From assembly GCA_002256145.1 (NCBI GenBank), contig NKIP01000002.1:310001-374000 (forward strand): DNA of 64,000 nt, in the 5' to 3' direction. Below the pieces are notes generated by a model, which saw only the letters and a program-made list of their open reading frames with translations, was not told the origin of the DNA and did not search any database. Shown piece by piece: positions 63,167-64,000 of this stretch. The translations under genes were made by a program, and so were the position numbers. Each line of letters opens with the position of its first letter. Positions within the stretch are counted from its first letter, which is position 1. Source of the DNA: Comamonadaceae bacterium PBBC1 (GTDB taxonomy: Bacteria > Pseudomonadota > Gammaproteobacteria > Burkholderiales > Burkholderiaceae_C).

Positions 63167-63826
63167 GATTCATTTTATATGAATGGCCTGCTGTGACGGC
63201 CTGGCGGTCTTCACACTTGAACCGCGTTTTTTGCAGTGCTCTCTCGCCCTCGGATTAAAACCATTTGAAATAAAGAAATTGACTTATAGTCAAAAGAGGA
63301 ATATGATCAGGTCCTTCTGGTAATTTTCATAGGCTTTATGGTCTGAAATGTTGCCAGATTGTTTTTTTCGATTGAACTCGAACTGCACGTCTTGCTGAGC
63401 TGCAAGACCTGTATTTTTCTCAACAGCTCTCAGCAAACCCCTGGATGGTTTGCCATTTGTTTGATTTGATTTCTCAGCTGACTCCCCGCACCGGCACCAC
63501 CGTCGCTTTGCCGCCGACATCTCCTTTCAATGGGGTCCACGCCCGCAAGCCAGCGCGTTGCCTTTCTCGGCATGTGTTGGCAAGTCTGCAAGGCCTGGAC
63601 TTGAAGCCCAAGGAGGGCCCCAAACCATGTGCCTCAACCCAACTGGCGGCACGTCGGGTTCTTGACCTGACACGCGACTGGCTGCAAACAAGCCCAAGCA
63701 CCCCATAAATGTGCCCATGCCGCAAGGCAAGGCACTTTTCCTGGCGGAATCTTCTCAGAAACCGCTTTTCCCCTGCAAGCCGTTTTGTCCTCAAAACTGG
63801 CTTGCCACTCTCTGAAAGGCTCAACC
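63167..63826. other. 660-bp intergenic region upstream of the RRM gene
   Basis: No convincing protein gene is seen. The first 270 bp are AT-rich and contain a strong sigma-70 promoter pointing right. The later part is GC-rich with short frames on both strands that lack family resemblance or ribosome-binding sites. It may encode a long 5' leader of the RRM gene or a separate small RNA. Confidence 0.5.
63279..63307 (+). promoter_or_regulatory. Near-consensus sigma-70 promoter
   Basis: TTGACT (63279-63284), a 17-bp spacer and TATGAT (63302-63307) predict a start near 63314. The -35 is also the left arm of the palindrome TTGACT-TAT-AGTCAA (63279-63293), a possible operator. Confidence 0.65.
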
Positions 63827-64000
63827 ATGAGCAGCAAAATTTACGTAGGCAACTTGCCTTACACCATCGACGACGCCAGCTTGCGTCAAAATTTTTCCGA
63901 GTTTGGCGGCGTCTTGTCAGCCAAAGTCATGATGGACCGTGACACCGGTCGCTCCAAAGGCTTCGCTTTCGTTGAAATGTCCAGCGCTGAAGAAGCCCAA
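63827..64000 (+). CDS. RNA-recognition-motif protein (3' end outside window)
   Basis: The first 58 residues of a small RRM protein: RNP2 is [12 protein letters not shown] and RNP1 is [13 protein letters not shown]. Bacterial proteins of this type are usually 80-150 residues, bind RNA and are often cold-induced. The gene continues beyond the right edge. Confidence 0.9.
   Translation, partial: MSSKIYVGNLPYTIDDASLRQNFSEFGGVLSAKVMMDRDTGRSKGFAFVEMSSAEEAQ

Noticed and set aside
63290..63520. Minus-strand 76-codon frame upstream of the RRM gene
   Set aside because: Lacks a ribosome-binding site and family resemblance, and runs against the strong plus-strand promoter.

Overview
The window is a dense, GC-rich bacterial chromosome segment. 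Gene content and protein style (BPSS1780-type membrane protein, Bug/TTT solute-binding protein, MocR-type TauR, trpS with a C-terminal extension, fkpB-ispH, serS next to a tRNA-Ser) point to a betaproteobacterium of the order Burkholderiales, most likely Comamonadaceae and plausibly a freshwater Limnohabitans/Rhodoferax-like organism. The genus is inference. No insertion sequence, prophage, CRISPR array or rRNA is visible. The only clearly atypical stretch is an AT-rich patch at about 11.0-12.6 kb.

Layout. 1-11 kb: housekeeping genes (polA, cut by the window start; an AHSA1-type protein, thrB, a membrane protein, slyD, a methyltransferase, uvrD) and a response regulator/7TMR-DISM histidine kinase pair. 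11-12.6 kb: AT-rich island with a small CxxC membrane protein and a MerR-like HTH protein fused to a degenerate receiver. 12.8-16.6 kb: MFS transporter, cyclophilin lipoprotein, guaC. 16.9-24.2 kb: a complete dipeptide-type ABC importer followed by an amidohydrolase. 24.4 kb: a CobW GTPase. 25.7-44.5 kb: a large taurine/sulfonate catabolic region. 44.5-47.8 kb: LysR, Bug-type binding protein and M20 amidohydrolase. 47.9-64 kb: M50 protease, trpS, LuxR-type regulator, tautomerase/SnoaL fusion, tRNA-Ser(CGA), serS, ispH, fkpB, radC, adenosine kinase-like gene, an ABC export/adaptor operon, purT, galE, rfbC, rfbA and the start of an RRM protein.

How the taurine region works. TauABC imports taurine. 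TauXY (taurine dehydrogenase) should deaminate it to sulfoacetaldehyde. Xsc converts that to acetyl phosphate plus sulfite, AckA harvests ATP from acetyl phosphate, SoeABC oxidises the sulfite at the inner membrane, and TauE exports sulfur anions. TauR sits between the transport and dehydrogenase genes, and the same pair of direct repeats (CTGGCAC / CTGGCTCT, 23 bp period) lies before tauA and between tauR and tauX. The second half is organised differently. xsc-ackA-soeABC is transcribed away from an operon in which an IclR regulator, CobS-like AAA+ ATPase, CobT-like VWA protein and TauE are all joined by 4-bp start/stop overlaps. A CobS/CobT pair with no CobN nearby, locked into a sulfite-metabolism operon, is the most novel feature here. 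I infer a role in maturing or remodelling a metalloenzyme, possibly the molybdoenzyme SoeABC.

Other structure of note: a dispersed hairpin repeat of about 75 bp (four copies, one with compensatory stem changes), strong hairpins after two binding-protein genes, and a near-consensus sigma-70 promoter about 520 bp upstream of the RRM gene with no obvious gene attached.
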